DNA of 64,000 bases, taken from positions 4,898,001 through 4,962,000 of the forward strand of contig NZ_CP059733.1 in NCBI RefSeq assembly GCF_000948985.2, in the 5' to 3' direction. The position numbers and the translations under genes are program-made. A model generated the notes under the pieces. It searched no databases. It was not told the DNA's origin and saw only the letters and a list, made by a program, of their open reading frames with translations. This DNA comes from Thalassomonas viridans (lineage in GTDB: Bacteria > Pseudomonadota > Gammaproteobacteria > Enterobacterales > Alteromonadaceae). Position 1 is the first letter of the stretch. Every line of letters starts with the position of its first letter. This document shows positions 34,354 to 42,319 of the stretch, piece by piece.

Positions 34354-35412
34354 CTAAACACGCTGGTATTGGCTTCCATTCTTGGTCTTTTTCCAGAAAT
34401 GAGAAAGTATGGCAGAATAGCCAATAAACAAAACAAAGAAGCCATTCATCATAATCCATTCCGGCACTTGAGCTACATCTGAAATTATCCCTACCATGCT
34501 TAAAAATATCGCCAAGCCGCTAATAGCAATAAGCGCTTGCCGGGAGGATAAACCCGCTTTTATTAAGATATGGTGTAAATGCCCGTTATCAGCCTGAAAT
34601 GGCGAATTGCCGTTTTTTATACGGCGAAGCATTACCGAAACCATGTCCATCAAAGGTACAGCAATAATCCACAGCGCGGTTACCGGGCGAAATGAAGCAG
34701 TCTCTCCCTGTGTTTCCAAGGTCAACAACCAGATCACCGTCAAACCCATAAACATACTGCCGGCATCCCCCATAAAGATTTTTTTCCCTCTTGGATTACG
34801 TCGGCTGACGTTATAAAAAAGAAACGGAACTATTGCGACGACTAAAACCAAAGGAAGCAAAATTAAGTTTAACTGGCCGGAAAGCAGCTTCATGATAGCA
34901 ACCGAAGCGATAGTGATAATGCTCATTGAGCCGGCTAAGCCGTCAATACCGTCAACCATGTTAAAGGCATTAATAGCAGCAATACAGGCAACACAGGTGA
35001 ACAGCATCCCGTAGACGCCGATATTAACCGGTCCGCCGGCAAACAAATGACCTAAATCACTAATATAAAGGCCGGCGCCAAAAACCAATATCGAAGCGAT
35101 AATCCCCTGAAAAACAATCCGGGAAATAACACTTAGATCATAGATATCATCCAGTGTACCAAGAAAAACTAAGAATGCCGATGAAATAAGATACAAGTTT
35201 AACAACTGGCTTTGCTCAATAAACAGACTTGAAGCAATCAGTACTCCGGTAAAAATTGAAATCCCGCCAATAAGAGGAATCGCGCCGTCATGTTTCTTCC
35301 TCTCCGTCGGCAAATCAACTAACCCGATATGGGGAGCCAGCGGTAATAAAACTTTAATGGTTGAAATAGAGGCAAAAAAAGCGACAAGCAAAGCTGGTAA
35401 GAGAAATAACAT
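34354..35412 (-). CDS. wecA: undecaprenyl-phosphate GlcNAc-1-phosphate transferase
   Basis: WecA transfers GlcNAc-1-phosphate from UDP-GlcNAc to undecaprenyl phosphate, the first membrane step for ECA and many O-antigens. The 352-residue multi-span protein has DLPTERKKHDGAIPLIGG at about 33-50 with its metal-binding region, FLGTLDDIYDL, the key acidic loop AINAFNMVDGIDGLAG, KIFMGDAGSMFMGL, and the cytosolic PFQADNGHLHHIL motif that marks GlcNAc-type enzymes. All catalytic aspartates and the His-rich motif are present. It lies between the exporter and the secretion genes and fits the wecB, wecC and wecG genes further down. Start ATG at 35412. Confidence 0.93.
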   Translation of the reverse strand: MLFLLPALLVAFFASISTIKVLLPLAPHIGLVDLPTERKKHDGAIPLIGGISIFTGVLIASSLFIEQSQLLNLYLISSAFLVFLGTLDDIYDLSVISRIVFQGIIASILVFGAGLYISDLGHLFAGGPVNIGVYGMLFTCVACIAAINAFNMVDGIDGLAGSMSIITIASVAIMKLLSGQLNLILLPLVLVVAIVPFLFYNVSRRNPRGKKIFMGDAGSMFMGLTVIWLLTLETQGETASFRPVTALWIIAVPLMDMVSVMLRRIKNGNSPFQADNGHLHHILIKAGLSSRQALIAISGLAIFLSMVGIISDVAQVPEWIMMNGFFVLFIGYSAILSHFWKKTKNGSQYQRV

Positions 35413-35540
35413 TCAATTAGTACCAATTGGAATAATTTAGCAAACATTTTCTGACAAAAACATCTGCACAGAAATAGAGAAAAAATAAACACTTATAATC
35501 GTAATCGAATCCTTTACGGTCTAAGCGCGCTTATTATAGA

Positions 35541-35594
35541 CGCCAATTAACAACTAAGCCAGTATAACTTGTTGATATACTGGCTTAGTTGGCG
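35541..35594. repeat. long perfect hairpin between exporter gene and wecA
   Basis: A 15-bp perfect inverted repeat (AACTAAGCCAGTATA at 35552-35566, TATACTGGCTTAGTT at 35576-35590) with a 9-nt loop, extended by CGCC/GGCG at the base with a bulge. In the direction of transcription a T6 run precedes it and none follows, so it does not fit a standard terminator. It could act as an mRNA stabiliser or processing site. Confidence 0.7.
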
Positions 35595-35614
35595 AAAAAA
35601 TGCTTAACGAAGAC

Positions 35615-38353
35615 TTATATGCCGGACACAGCTGCAATTGCTACCGCTGCTTGATATACGATCTGGGTTGCCGTAGCCCATAACGTCAGGTTGTCCATAT
35701 ATTCAGAATCAAGCGGGATCACGACCGTATCCCCTGGATTTAACGTATTGCTATCACGCTCACTAAACCAGTTGCTCTGGGAAGGGATCATAACAGAGCC
35801 ATTAGCTCTGATCACATAAAGGCGATCTTCATCCGCCTGTTTTTTGGCACCACCGCTTAATCGCAGATAATCTTCTACCGACAGTTCTTTTTGATATAAA
35901 TGTGAAGAAGCTAATTGCACCTGACCGATCACATTAATCGAGTTTTGCCGGGTGGGGACATATAGCACATCTCCGTCTTCAAGCAAGACATCAAAATCAC
36001 CGTTAGAAACCAGTTTAGGTAAGTCGATGACCAAACGCCCTATCGGCTTAACCTTAGTTAAATCTGCCAAAAGTTTCTTTGCCTGATCATAGTCGATCAT
36101 CGGATTACCTTTACTCTGCGCCAGACTTTTAGAAGCTATCTCCATACGCAAATCTGCCGAGACTTTCAGTAAGTTTTGCAACTCCAATTGTTTCAATTTT
36201 TCACGGGTAAATACCGAACCGTTGGTATAGGCATAATTGGTAAATCCGCCAACCCGCTCAATCAACTGCCCCAAAGTTTCTCCACGCCGTATGGTGTATT
36301 TCCCGGGAAAAAGAAATTCTCCGCGCAGCTCAATCACATGATTTTCCTGCCAGGCAGGGATCTGGTGAATATTCAGGCGATCTTTGCTCTGTAATAAGGC
36401 ATTATTATCATCAATACCGGCAAGCGCCGACTTCAAGTTGATATTTTTCGATTCTTTAGTAGCCGTCCCTTGAAAAAAGACATTACGGGTGATTTCTGCT
36501 TTATCAAGATAAGCAGATTCCAGTAAACCGCCCGCGGCAACAACTAAATCTTTCACTGTGATATTGCTTGCAAGAGGATAGGTTCCCGGAAACTTAACTT
36601 CGCCGGCAACTTCAACCAGCTGAATGGGTTCACCTGATGCGCCCTGCCTTTTTAATTGCTGTATAACAGGCGCCAATAAACGCTTCCTGGAGAAAAGCCC
36701 AAGTTCTCTTAATTCGAGCTCTTCTGTAAAAGTTCCCCCGGTTAACTCTTCCATCGACTGGGAAGCAAGTTTAAGCTGCTCTTCCAGTTCATCTTCCTCT
36801 TCAAAAGCCAGCTCTATTTGCTGCTCTGTACCATATTGCTGCCAGAACAACCTGTCTTCATACTCAAGTTTGGCGGTATCTTTTTCCCTTTCCAACAGTT
36901 TTTCTTTTGTTAACGCTAAACTTTCTAAAGATATATTTTCCGATGCCGGTTTCTCATCATTAGAAAAAATCAGAATCTTGTCACGGGGTTTCAACACTAG
37001 ATTGTCAACAGAAGAGTTATCTGATACAGCATTAAAAAGCCCAAACTGCAGCACCTCGATATCACGACCCATGCCTTTCTCCCGGACAATCAGGCCATAG
37101 CTCAAGTCCGCATCAGGTAAAAGGTAGGCATTAATATCAGGGAGCAAATCCGTAATGCGTTGCCCTTTTTCCCATTGATAATTGCCAGGACGGGAAACGG
37201 CTCCAATAATAGTCACTGACTGGGCAAACTGCTCAGAAGTTTTCATTACCCGAATATAATCGCCGCCTTTAACCGCTTTTTTCAAAGCAGTCTTTTTACT
37301 TAAATCAATATTTAATAAAGAACGAAGGTTTTGCTCATTAAAACGTTCAACCACGGTGGCTGAAGGATAAGCCGAGGGTAACAATCCCCCTGCCATCTTA
37401 ATTGCCGTTTCAAAAGTTTCATTTTCTGCTAATTCATAAATTGCCGGACGTGTTACTTCCCCGTCAACCGTTACCCTCTCGCCGACAGGCGTGATAAAGA
37501 CCACATCTCCTGACTGCAACATGATATCATTGGAAGAGTCACCGTTAATAAGTAAATCGTATAAATCCAGCGTGGTAACTAATTTTCCGGCCCTTTTCAG
37601 CTGAATATTACGCAAAGAACCAATGTCATTGATGCCGCCGGCCGCAAAGATAGCATGAGTGATACTTGACAATGAGCTTAAGGTATAAGGACCTGGCTTA
37701 AACGCATCGCCAAGCACAAATACACGCATGGAACGCAACTCTGCCAAGGTAATGACAACATCAACACCTAAGATTTTATCTTTAATCTTTGTGCTTAAAT
37801 ATTTCTTCATTTCCGGAAAGGTCATGCCTGAAACGTTATAAGGGCCTAAGCTAGGAATAAGCACCTGCCCTTCACGCGATACCGGCAATTCATAATCATT
37901 GTTTTCTTTGCCAAAAATTTGAATATTCAGCACATCACCTGAGCCAATGACATAACCTTGCGGAATTGCTATATCCATTGTAGGAGCAAAAGTTGCCGGG
38001 GCATTAGCAAAAATATCATATCCAAAAGGTTCAGGTTCATCGCTCTCAACTTCTTCTTCCTCCAATAATTCATCGGTAAGAATCGGATTACCAAATTGGT
38101 CAAATTGTGTATCGCGGGGATAAACTTGCTGAATTGTTTGCTCATCTTCGCTATCAGATGTCGAACGTCTAATTTGCGCATTAATAGTATTTAAATCTAC
38201 CCCCATGCTTTGAGCTAATGCTTGCTGCTGACTCGGAGACAATTTTTTAAATTGCTCTATTTGTTGCTGAGAAATTTGGTTGGCAGCAAATAGCGAAGTA
38301 GATAAAAAGACCGTAAAACAGCCAAAAAATATTTTAAATATGATCTTTTTCAT
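35615..38353 (-). CDS. large SLBB-domain polysaccharide export protein (Wza-like)
   Basis: A 912-residue exported protein with a signal peptide (MKKIIFKIFFGCFTVFLSTSLFA). After an acidic linker (about 80-110) comes the polysaccharide export domain (YVIGSGDVLNIQIFGKENND, then REGQVLIPSLGPYNVSG). At least six SLBB-type repeats follow, each recognisable by a V.G....PG.Y core, for example VFVLGDAFKPGPYTL, VTVDGEVTRPAIYEL, VTIIGAVSRPGNYQW, VEVAGEVKFPGTYPL and IELRGEFLFPGKYTI. A helical Glu-rich segment (about 470-540) divides the repeats. Classical Wza has about 380 residues, so this is more than double. No Wzc kinase or Wzb phosphatase is present nearby. It is expected to form or line the outer-membrane exit channel for the glycan made by the genes below. 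Confidence 0.86.
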   Translation of the reverse strand: MKKIIFKIFFGCFTVFLSTSLFAANQISQQQIEQFKKLSPSQQQALAQSMGVDLNTINAQIRRSTSDSEDEQTIQQVYPRDTQFDQFGNPILTDELLEEEEVESDEPEPFGYDIFANAPATFAPTMDIAIPQGYVIGSGDVLNIQIFGKENNDYELPVSREGQVLIPSLGPYNVSGMTFPEMKKYLSTKIKDKILGVDVVITLAELRSMRVFVLGDAFKPGPYTLSSLSSITHAIFAAGGINDIGSLRNIQLKRAGKLVTTLDLYDLLINGDSSNDIMLQSGDVVFITPVGERVTVDGEVTRPAIYELAENETFETAIKMAGGLLPSAYPSATVVERFNEQNLRSLLNIDLSKKTALKKAVKGGDYIRVMKTSEQFAQSVTIIGAVSRPGNYQWEKGQRITDLLPDINAYLLPDADLSYGLIVREKGMGRDIEVLQFGLFNAVSDNSSVDNLVLKPRDKILIFSNDEKPASENISLESLALTKEKLLEREKDTAKLEYEDRLFWQQYGTEQQIELAFEEEDELEEQLKLASQSMEELTGGTFTEELELRELGLFSRKRLLAPVIQQLKRQGASGEPIQLVEVAGEVKFPGTYPLASNITVKDLVVAAGGLLESAYLDKAEITRNVFFQGTATKESKNINLKSALAGIDDNNALLQSKDRLNIHQIPAWQENHVIELRGEFLFPGKYTIRRGETLGQLIERVGGFTNYAYTNGSVFTREKLKQLELQNLLKVSADLRMEIASKSLAQSKGNPMIDYDQAKKLLADLTKVKPIGRLVIDLPKLVSNGDFDVLLEDGDVLYVPTRQNSINVIGQVQLASSHLYQKELSVEDYLRLSGGAKKQADEDRLYVIRANGSVMIPSQSNWFSERDSNTLNPGDTVVIPLDSEYMDNLTLWATATQIVYQAAVAIAAVSGI

Positions 38354-38676
38354 TTAGAAAATGCCACGTCCTGTTTAAATAAAGAAGTTAAAGCAAACTA
38401 ATGCGAATTTTGAGCCGCAGTTTAGCACCATAGTCGATTTCCTAAAAGGAGATTTTTTCCAAAATTCAAGCTCTAAGAAACCTTTATAATAACCGGCTAT
38501 CAAGATGGCTGGAAATCAAGAAAAATATAATAAACATAATGCTTTATTAAGCAAAGGCAGAGAGTTACTGACAGTCACGGCCACCATAAAATGCGTCAGC
38601 GAGCAGTGCTATATCTTAAAAAGGCTATCAAGCAAGATAACTTTGCCTGATAGCAACAGCTTAGTTTCCAGTAGTA
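38354..38676. other. intergenic region between mlaA and the exporter gene
   Basis: These 323 bases hold the mlaA terminator (38618-38654) and must hold the promoter of the exporter operon. I found no JUMPstart/ops element. A TAAACT -10-like site occurs near 38420 without a good -35. No gene is supported on either strand. Confidence 0.5.
38618..38654 (-). terminator. intrinsic terminator after mlaA
   Basis: On the minus strand a 12-bp stem (GCTATCAGGCAA / TTGCTTGATAGC, one G-U pair) is followed by CTTTTT. It lies about 23 bases past the mlaA stop. Confidence 0.82.
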
Positions 38677-39489
38677 TTATTCTTCCAGTTCATCCTCAAA
38701 CTCATCAAGGAAGGCTTCAATTTCAGCTTCTTCCTCTTCATCCACCACAACAGGAGGGTTACCGTCATATACCTTATAATTCATATTCTGAAAATAGGCA
38801 TTTTTGACAAATTCATAAGAGTCTACGGATTCTGTAATCAGTTGCTCCTGATCCGCCAATGACGCCCGGGTCTCAAGCCCGATCACCGCAGAGCGCAACA
38901 AATTGGGCCAGAAGTCGATGACCGCCAGCGGCCAGTAATAGCGATCGACAAAATCTCCGACTTCTTCCCTGACCGAGCTGGGGCCGAGTGCCGGTACAAC
39001 CAGGTAGGGGCCATCGCCAACGCCGTATTTTCCAAGCACTTCACCAAACTCTTCCTGCTGCCTGTCCCAGCCAAAATCACTGGCCGGATCAAAAAAGCCC
39101 AACATACCTATGGTGGAATTTAAAACGAAACGCCCGGTGCTCGAAGCCGCTTCGCTAAACTTCAGCTGCAGTAAATGATTGATTATCGTTGACGGCTCAT
39201 CGAGGTTAAGGGCCATATTGTAAAGGCCGGAGCGCAAAAAGGCCGGCGTGTACTCAGTATAAGCTTCCGAAGTCGGTTTAATCACATATTTATCGGCATA
39301 ATCCCAGGTAAAGGTCCACAGCGGCCGGTTGACCGGCTCCAGCGGGTCCCGGCTGTCGGCTTCGCTGACTGCAGAAGTACTAGAGCAGGCACTGAGTAGT
39401 ACGGATAAGAATGTGATTAAAGCGGGCGCAGCAAGTTGCCTGACCCTGCTAAAAAATCTGGTCGTCAGTTGATTAGAAAGAAGTTGCAC
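38677..39489 (-). CDS. mlaA: MlaA family outer-membrane lipoprotein
   Basis: MlaA (VacJ) is the outer-membrane part of the Mla phospholipid transport system that keeps lipid asymmetry. The 270-residue precursor has a lipobox LSAC (Cys35), then DPLEPVNRPLWTFTWDYADKYVIKP, RFVLNSTIGMLGFFDPASDFG, EEFGEVLGKYGVGDGPYLVVP, and SVREEVGDFVDRYYWPL, all MlaA core motifs. A strongly acidic C-terminal tail (DEEEEAEIEAFLDEFEDELEE) follows the fold. The start is GTG at 39489 with AAGGGA six bases before it; the long 35-residue signal is unusual but supported by that site. It is a single-gene unit bounded by its own terminator. Confidence 0.93.
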   Translation of the reverse strand: MQLLSNQLTTRFFSRVRQLAAPALITFLSVLLSACSSTSAVSEADSRDPLEPVNRPLWTFTWDYADKYVIKPTSEAYTEYTPAFLRSGLYNMALNLDEPSTIINHLLQLKFSEAASSTGRFVLNSTIGMLGFFDPASDFGWDRQQEEFGEVLGKYGVGDGPYLVVPALGPSSVREEVGDFVDRYYWPLAVIDFWPNLLRSAVIGLETRASLADQEQLITESVDSYEFVKNAYFQNMNYKVYDGNPPVVVDEEEEAEIEAFLDEFEDELEE

Positions 39490-39664
39490 AGGAATTCCCT
39501 TAAATTTGCTCTTGTTGTGATCAAAATTGTCCTTAGTTTATCATGGCTGCTGCTTTTGCCGCATCTTTTCACCGCTATTTTTATGTTCGCAAGTGTCAAA
39601 TACTTGTTAGAAAATGTAAGGAAAAGCCCTATGGTAGGCAGGAAAAAAGGGCGGTGAATGCCTG

Positions 39665-40123
39665 TTAACGGATTTTTTTCTTATATACAGAGAGCAACAT
39701 TTCGGCTTCCGCCCTGGGCAAATCACACTCATTAATGATTTCTTCCACATCCGCCCCCAGCTCCGCCAATTTATACGCCCGGCTATAGAGCTTGTCTTCC
39801 GGCTGCTGCTCCTGGTAGTGCTCGAACATTTCCTTGACCTTGGTCAGTTCGTCCTGTACCACTTTTACCCTGTGGGTCAGCTGCTTTGAAACCTGTTCAT
39901 GTTCCAGCCCCCTGTGGCCGTGTTTTTCATCCATAGCCCGCATAAAAGCCTGCTGCTCGGCGATACCGGTTTGCAATTCTTCCATCAGCAGCGGGTATGC
40001 CTGCACCTGTGCCTCTAAAAGCATTAGCTTGGCTTTTAGCGATCTCAGCATAAAATAAAGCACCAGCACCATAGATAAAAGCACGACCGTAATAACGGCC
40101 AGGACCACAAGCGTTAACGACAA
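39665..40123 (-). CDS. DUF2802 domain protein of the flagellar/chemotaxis operon
   Basis: A 152-residue membrane-anchored protein with one N-terminal span (LVVLAVITVVLLSMVLVLYFML), a long coiled coil (KAKLMLLEAQVQAY through VKVVQDELTKVKEMF), and a C-terminal DUF2802 part (SRAYKLAELGADVEEIINECDLPRAEAEMLLSVYKK) resembling a helix-turn-helix-like fold. The gene regularly follows cheW in polar flagellar clusters of Vibrio, Shewanella and Pseudomonas, but its function is unknown. The start is TTG at 40123 with GGAGGG nine bases upstream. An intrinsic terminator stands directly before that site, so its expression may be reduced relative to cheW. Confidence 0.85.
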   Translation of the reverse strand: MSLTLVVLAVITVVLLSMVLVLYFMLRSLKAKLMLLEAQVQAYPLLMEELQTGIAEQQAFMRAMDEKHGHRGLEHEQVSKQLTHRVKVVQDELTKVKEMFEHYQEQQPEDKLYSRAYKLAELGADVEEIINECDLPRAEAEMLLSVYKKKIR

Positions 40124-40140
40124 AGTAACTTTCCCTCCAT

Positions 40141-40167
40141 AAAAAAAGCCCGCAACGCAGGCTTTTT
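40141..40167 (-). terminator. intrinsic terminator inside the cheW-DUF2802 junction
   Basis: On the minus strand AAAAAGCCTGC / GCGGGCTTTTT forms an 11-bp stem (one G-U) with a 3-nt loop, ending in seven T. The T-run runs straight into the GGAGGG ribosome-binding site of the next gene. It should end most transcripts after cheW. Confidence 0.85.
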
Positions 40168-40184
40168 ATAAACCAAATCCACTA

Positions 40185-40679
40185 CTAAAACTGTTTCAGC
40201 TCATCCCATTCTTCATCGGATAACAGTTTATTCAGGTCTACCAGAATAAGCAGTTCGCCGTCGCGGTTCGACACCCCCTGGATAAATTTAGCACTTTCAT
40301 CGTTCCCCACATTCGGGGCGATATCGATTTCAGACGCCTTCAGATAAACCACTTCGGCGACACTGTCAACCAGAATGCCGATCACCTGCTTTTCCGCTTC
40401 AATGATCACCACCCGGGTATTGTCGGTGACTTCCGTGGTTTCCAGGCCAAAACGGATCCGGGTATCGATCACGGTCACGACATTACCCCGTAAGTTGATG
40501 ATCCCCAGCACATAACTGGGTGCGCCGGGTACAGGTGCTATTTCACTGTAACGCAGCACTTCTTGTACCTGCATCACGTTTATGCCGTAAGTTTCCTTTT
40601 CTAATTTAAAGGTCACCCATTGCAGTACTTCATCATTGGTATCTACTTTTTCACTCGCATTGCGTCTTTCGTCAGACAT
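40185..40679 (-). CDS. cheW: chemotaxis coupling protein CheW
   Basis: CheW links chemoreceptors to CheA in polar signalling arrays. The 164 residues have a short polar N-terminal extension and then the CheW beta-barrel fold: WVTFKLEKETYGINVMQVQEVLRY, APSYVLGIINLRGNVVTVIDTR (the receptor/CheA interface with the conserved Asn-Leu-Arg-Gly) and VGILVDSVAEVVYL. The ATG is 74 bases below the parP stop; the order parC-parP-cheW is that of polar systems. Confidence 0.95.
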   Translation of the reverse strand: MSDERRNASEKVDTNDEVLQWVTFKLEKETYGINVMQVQEVLRYSEIAPVPGAPSYVLGIINLRGNVVTVIDTRIRFGLETTEVTDNTRVVIIEAEKQVIGILVDSVAEVVYLKASEIDIAPNVGNDESAKFIQGVSNRDGELLILVDLNKLLSDEEWDELKQF

Positions 40680-40753
40680 ACAACTAGCCTCTCACTTTAT
40701 CAATCCTGTTATATTAATCAAATCAGTGAGTTCCATCACTAATTTAATCACTA

Positions 40754-41533
40754 TTATTCCTGATTTATACTCATCCCCTGATCAAGTAATTTGGTCAGCT
40801 CCACCACATCAAGCAGAGCACACATGCGATCTTTCACTAAGCCGGCTAACCACGGACGCTTACTCGGGGCATCTAACCACTTCACATCTTCCTGCTCCAG
40901 GGTCACGGTATCGACTAAAGATTCCGCCATCAGCCCCCAGTGCGTATTGCTTAACATAACAACATATTGATAGTTTAGCGATTCTTTTAGTTTTTGATCA
41001 CATTTTTCCGGCATCACCCACATAGCGGTGTCCACCACCTGGATCTGCTCTTCCCTGTGGATCATCACCCCTTTAAACCAGGGCGGCTTCCCCATCAGGC
41101 TATTGGTCTTGTCCATATTATGTATGCCCCCCAATTCAATCAGGGGCACGGCAATCACCAGCCCGGCCACTTCGAAAAACAATGCCTGGAAACTGCCTTT
41201 ACGGTAACTGGCCTCCGTTTGCACTTTCAGCGGCCCTTCACTCTTACGGGTGCGCAGCGGCTGCTCATCAGGTTGCGGCTTGACTTCAGGTTCAGCAACC
41301 GGCAAGACCTTTTCCGGCTCAGCAGTTTTCACTTTTGCCTTAGCCAGGGGTTTTCTCTTGCGCGACAGGGCCCTTGGCGGCAACTCGGCCTGGGGGGCCG
41401 AGACATTTTTCAGCAAGCTTTCCAGCTGCTGCTCTTTCTCGCTTTTTTGTGCCGGTTTAGCACTCTCATCCGTCAGCAGTTCCGACAGATAATTTTGCAT
41501 GACTTTTTTACTGGCCGCTAAAGGTTTACTCAT
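40754..41533 (-). CDS. parP: ParP-like polar chemotaxis protein with CheW domain
   Basis: A 259-residue protein with a long basic, Pro/Glu/Lys-rich N-terminal part (about 1-105) and a C-terminal CheW-like domain (FQALFFEVAGLVIAVPLIELGGI, GVMIHREEQIQVVDTAMWVM, WGLMAESLVDTVTL). In Vibrio, ParP joins CheA and receptors through this domain and ParC through its N terminus, keeping the array at the flagellated pole. The gene is adjacent to parC (stop and start directly abut) and upstream of cheW, as in Vibrio. The call rests on domain layout and synteny. Confidence 0.85.
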   Translation of the reverse strand: MSKPLAASKKVMQNYLSELLTDESAKPAQKSEKEQQLESLLKNVSAPQAELPPRALSRKRKPLAKAKVKTAEPEKVLPVAEPEVKPQPDEQPLRTRKSEGPLKVQTEASYRKGSFQALFFEVAGLVIAVPLIELGGIHNMDKTNSLMGKPPWFKGVMIHREEQIQVVDTAMWVMPEKCDQKLKESLNYQYVVMLSNTHWGLMAESLVDTVTLEQEDVKWLDAPSKRPWLAGLVKDRMCALLDVVELTKLLDQGMSINQE

Positions 41534-42310
41534 TTATCGGTGCACCGCAGGTAAATTCATTAAATAATTTAACAGTTTTTTATAAGCATATACGCCGCGT
41601 GTTGAAACTGCATAGTCAGACGGAACTTTCTGCTCCACACTGGCATTACGGAAATTGGTATCAATAGGGATCACACTTGACCAGACCTTATCCCCGTACA
41701 TTTCCTGCAAAGAGCGGTAGGCCAGCAGCGAGGCTTTCGTCCTTTTATCGTACATGGTCGGAATTATGGTGTAGGAAAAAGGTTTTTCCTGCTCTCCCTG
41801 CATTATATCCAGGGTTTTCATCATCCGGTCCAGGCCTTTCAGGGCGAGAAACTCCGTTTGCACCGGCACCAGGATCCTGTCGGACGCCGCCAGGGCATTC
41901 ACCATCAAGACCCCGAGTACCGGTGGGCAATCCATCAACACATAATCATACTCACCGGCAAGCTGCTCCATGGCCTTTTTCAATACCAGGCCCATGCCGC
42001 CTTTACTGCCGAGGGAGCGGTCTAAAGTCGCCAAAGCCATAGTGGCCGGCAGGATATCGATATTTTTATACCGGGTCGGACACAGGCTTTGCTCGATTTG
42101 CTCTTTGGTGGAAACCTGGACGAACAGGTCAAACACACTGAGCTCAAGATCTTCCGACTCTATGCCAAAATAATAGCTTAATGAAGCATGCGGATCGGTA
42201 TCGACCAACAAGACCCTGTGCCCCTGATCGGCAAGTAAGCCACCTAATGTTATGGTCGTCGTCGTTTTCCCCACGCCGCCTTTTTGATTTGCTATCGTCC
42301 AAATGACCAA
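41534..42310 (-). CDS. parC: ParC-like ParA-family ATPase for polar array placement
   Basis: A ParA/MinD-type ATPase of 258 residues. Deviant Walker A KGGVGKTTTT at 10-19, VDTDPHASLSYYFG, and the switch/Walker B region YVLMDCPPVLGVLMVNAL. In Vibrio, ParC forms a polar gradient that recruits ParP and the chemotaxis array. The start appears to be TTG at 42310 with AGGA upstream; the family begins at exactly this point (VIWTIANQKGG). It sits between the motor genes and parP. Confidence 0.88.
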   Translation of the reverse strand: MVIWTIANQKGGVGKTTTTITLGGLLADQGHRVLLVDTDPHASLSYYFGIESEDLELSVFDLFVQVSTKEQIEQSLCPTRYKNIDILPATMALATLDRSLGSKGGMGLVLKKAMEQLAGEYDYVLMDCPPVLGVLMVNALAASDRILVPVQTEFLALKGLDRMMKTLDIMQGEQEKPFSYTIIPTMYDKRTKASLLAYRSLQEMYGDKVWSSVIPIDTNFRNASVEQKVPSDYAVSTRGVYAYKKLLNYLMNLPAVHR

Positions 42311-42319
42311 AGCTGCTTC

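Noticed and set aside
34220..34459. 79-codon minus-strand frame between wecA and gspG
   Set aside because: Overlaps the end of wecA by about 105 bases in another frame and has no binding site or known product.
38354..38676. JUMPstart/ops element ahead of the exporter operon
   Set aside because: No match to the ops core GGCGGTAGC on either strand.
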